NCBI GenBank assembly: GCA_946887155.1
Contig: CAMPKM010000136.1
Span: forward strand, 1-7,365
DNA: 7,365 bases
Direction of reading: 5' to 3'
Origin: an uncultured Gemmatimonadota bacterium
GTDB lineage: Bacteria > Gemmatimonadota > Gemmatimonadetes > Gemmatimonadales > Gemmatimonadaceae
The stretch's first letter is position 1, and the number at the start of each line of letters is the position of its first letter. A program made the translations under genes and the position numbers. The notes under the pieces were generated by a model. It had not been told where the DNA came from and made no database searches. It saw nothing but the letters and a program-made list of their open reading frames with translations. Shown in pieces: positions 5,822 through 7,365 of this stretch.

Positions 5822-7365
5822 ATCGCGGCGAAACACGTCCGCGGGGTCCATGCTCCCGGCACGGAACGACGGCACTGCAGCAGACAGCGTTCCCACCGCG
5901 GCGAGAAGCACCGCGATGGCAACAAACGTTGCTGGAGAAGGTGGTTGCAGCGCTGGAAACCACGCGCCAATGCTCGCCGCGAAAAGCCAGGTAACGACCA
6001 GACCGGCGACCGCTCCGAGCACGACCCAGGCCAGGGTGTCGCGGACGAAATGACGCATGATGGTCAGGCGGCGAGCGCCCATCGCGAGGCGGATGGCAAT
6101 TTCGCGCGCACCCGCCTGAATCAGGTAGGCAGTCACGCTGTAGATGCCAACACACGCAACCATCAATGCGAGCGCAGCGAGGGCCGCCAGCACCAGGGTT
6201 TGAAAACGCTCCTCGCCCAGTGACTCGAAGAGCAAGCGCGACGCCGGTGCAATGCGATCGAAGGGCTGGCCGGGATCAACCGCTGCGACCGCGTCGCGCA
6301 GGACACGTTCGGCAGAGCCAACCGGCAAGCGTGAGGCAATGACGAATGTCGCGAATGGCGATGAATTCTGCGCGTATGGCACGTACATGATCGCGCCGAG
6401 GTCTTCTCCCCGGCCTCCGTCACGGACGTCCGGGACCACGCCCACGATGGTCCAGACGTTCGCGCTGCGACGGATGCGAACACCTAACGGTTCCTGGCTG
6501 CCCAGATACTGCCGCACGAAGGCGTGATTGACGAGGGCCACCAGCGGTGCGGAGTCGCGATCGGCCGGCGTGAAATACCGTCCAGCGACCAGGCCGATCC
6601 GCATGGTCTGGAAATAATCGCCACCCGCTCGCCGAAGTTCAGCGGTCAACTGCGCCGGGTTTTCGGCTCCATCGATGGCAACGACGGTTTGCACGTTGTT
6701 GTCGCGCAGGAACTGGCTCGTTGTCAGGCCGGCTCGTTCGACACCAGGGGTAGCCCGCAACTTTTCGAGGACCTGGTCGGCAAACTGCACACGTTCAGCC
6801 AGCCGGGGATATCTGTTCGCGGGGAGCCGCAGTGTGCCCACGGTCAGGCGGGCCGGGTCGTAACCAATCTCGGAGCGGGCCGCGTCGCGCAACGCCGAGA
6901 GCGCGCCGAGGGAACCAACCAGCAGAATCGCGGCGGCCGCCACCTGCAATGTCATCAGGGACCGCCGGAGGTATTTGTCGCTGACGCCGGCGGTATTGCC
7001 ACGGACGGCGCTCGTCAGGCTGCCGCGAGACAAAAAGCGCGCCGCATACATGGCCGGTACGGTGCCGGCGATCGTGCCCAGCACCAGCGACAACGACGCT
7101 GCCAGGGTCACGACTCGCCAGTCGATGGAGACCAGCGATATCAGTGGGTTGTCCGATGTCAGGAGCCGGATTGCCAGGGGAACGGTACTCGCGGCCAGGA
7201 GCAGACCGAGGATGGTTCCAGCACACGCCAGCACCAGCGATTCGAGGGCGATCGTTCGATTGATCGCCGAGGGGCGGGACCCGAGGGCGAGTCGAGTAGC
7301 AAATTCCACGCGTCGCCGGGCGACGCGCGCGACCGCGAGATTGGCCATGTTGGCGCAGGTCAGCA
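5819..7365 (-). CDS. ADOP/MacB-type permease, C-terminal part (5' end beyond window)
   Basis: The visible 514 residues are the latter part of a third large permease; the frame stays open to the right edge, so the ATG at 7348 is internal (it is preceded in frame by LTCAN, giving LTCANMANLAVARVARRR, the family's 'CANVANLLLARAAARR' motif). Numbering from that Met, seen in order: FtsX motif VEFATRLALGS (14-24), TM ~33-58, TM ~79-103, TM ~132-152, a second periplasmic MacB-like domain ~158-380 (GYDPARLTVGTLRLP, GDYFQTMRIGLVAGRYF, WTIVGVVPDVRDGG), then TM ~384-408, REIAIRLAMGARR (415-427), TM ~436-460, TM ~474-494 and the tail SFRAGSMDPADVFRRD. This matches the second half of the permease at 3113-5809, with which it is tail to tail. 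The tail differs from the common 'DPxxALRxE' ending. No cysteine pair is present in its periplasmic domain. Whether it carries the prefix domain and its own PadR gene cannot be seen. Leu288 is the only TTA leucine codon I found in it. Confidence 0.92.
   Translation of the reverse strand, partial: LTCANMANLAVARVARRRVEFATRLALGSRPSAINRTIALESLVLACAGTILGLLLAASTVPLAIRLLTSDNPLISLVSIDWRVVTLAASLSLVLGTIAGTVPAMYAARFLSRGSLTSAVRGNTAGVSDKYLRRSLMTLQVAAAAILLVGSLGALSALRDAARSEIGYDPARLTVGTLRLPANRYPRLAERVQFADQVLEKLRATPGVERAGLTTSQFLRDNNVQTVVAIDGAENPAQLTAELRRAGGDYFQTMRIGLVAGRYFTPADRDSAPLVALVNHAFVRQYLGSQEPLGVRIRRSANVWTIVGVVPDVRDGGRGEDLGAIMYVPYAQNSSPFATFVIASRLPVGSAERVLRDAVAAVDPGQPFDRIAPASRLLFESLGEERFQTLVLAALAALALMVACVGIYSVTAYLIQAGAREIAIRLAMGARRLTIMRHFVRDTLAWVVLGAVAGLVVTWLFAASIGAWFPALQPPSPATFVAIAVLLAAVGTLSAAVPSFRAGSMDPADVFRRD

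Noticed and set aside
321..6489. CGTTAGGC copies as integron attC core sites (attC cores read GTTRRRY, and GTTAGGC fits)
   Set aside because: The copies lie inside conserved coding motifs or at a stop codon. There are no paired inverse cores at attC spacing (~60-140 bp), no cassette structure and no integrase.

Overview
This is a high-GC bacterial segment (roughly two-thirds G+C by eye). It is dominated by large FtsX/MacB-type permeases of the ADOP kind ('acidobacterial duplicated orphan permease'), one of them directly preceded by a PadR-family repressor gene. PadR-ADOP pairs in multiple copies are characteristic of Acidobacteriota and are also common in Gemmatimonadota, so one of these phyla is the likely source. 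That is an inference from gene content; there is no rRNA or other phylogenetic marker in the window.

Layout: (1) positions 1-304, plus strand, the last ~100 residues of a first ADOP-type permease. (2) 323-1855, minus strand, a complete MocR/GabR-type regulator (GntR winged helix fused to a PLP-binding aminotransferase-like domain), tail to tail with the first permease. (3) 1856-2050, a 195-bp spacer carrying repeats that look like a MocR operator and a plus-strand promoter-like sequence, but no plus-strand gene that could be its divergent target. (4) 2051-2470, minus strand, a small 139-residue protein with a SpoIIAA/STAS-like pattern and a good ribosome binding site. (5) 2471-2743, a 273-bp divergent spacer ending in a 14-bp near-palindrome just ahead of padR. 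(6) 2744-3076 PadR regulator and (7) 3113-5809 a complete 898-residue ADOP permease, a probable two-gene operon. (8) 5819-7365, minus strand, the C-terminal part of a third ADOP-type permease that runs off the right edge, tail to tail with the second and only 9 bp from it.

How the parts work together: PadR probably binds the near-palindrome overlapping its own promoter and controls itself and the downstream permease. The permeases have the duplicated FtsX/MacB-periplasmic architecture, but no ABC ATPase gene is visible, so their substrates and energy source are unknown. The MocR regulator and the small protein form a separate accessory block between two permease units.

I see no CRISPR array, tRNA, rRNA, transposase, phage gene, toxin-antitoxin pair or defence island. 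No clear undescribed system is present. The least explained signal is a short DNA word, CGTTAGG, found six times across genes and reading frames and accounting for most of the rare TTA leucine codons. The next is the MocR operator region that lacks its expected divergent target gene.
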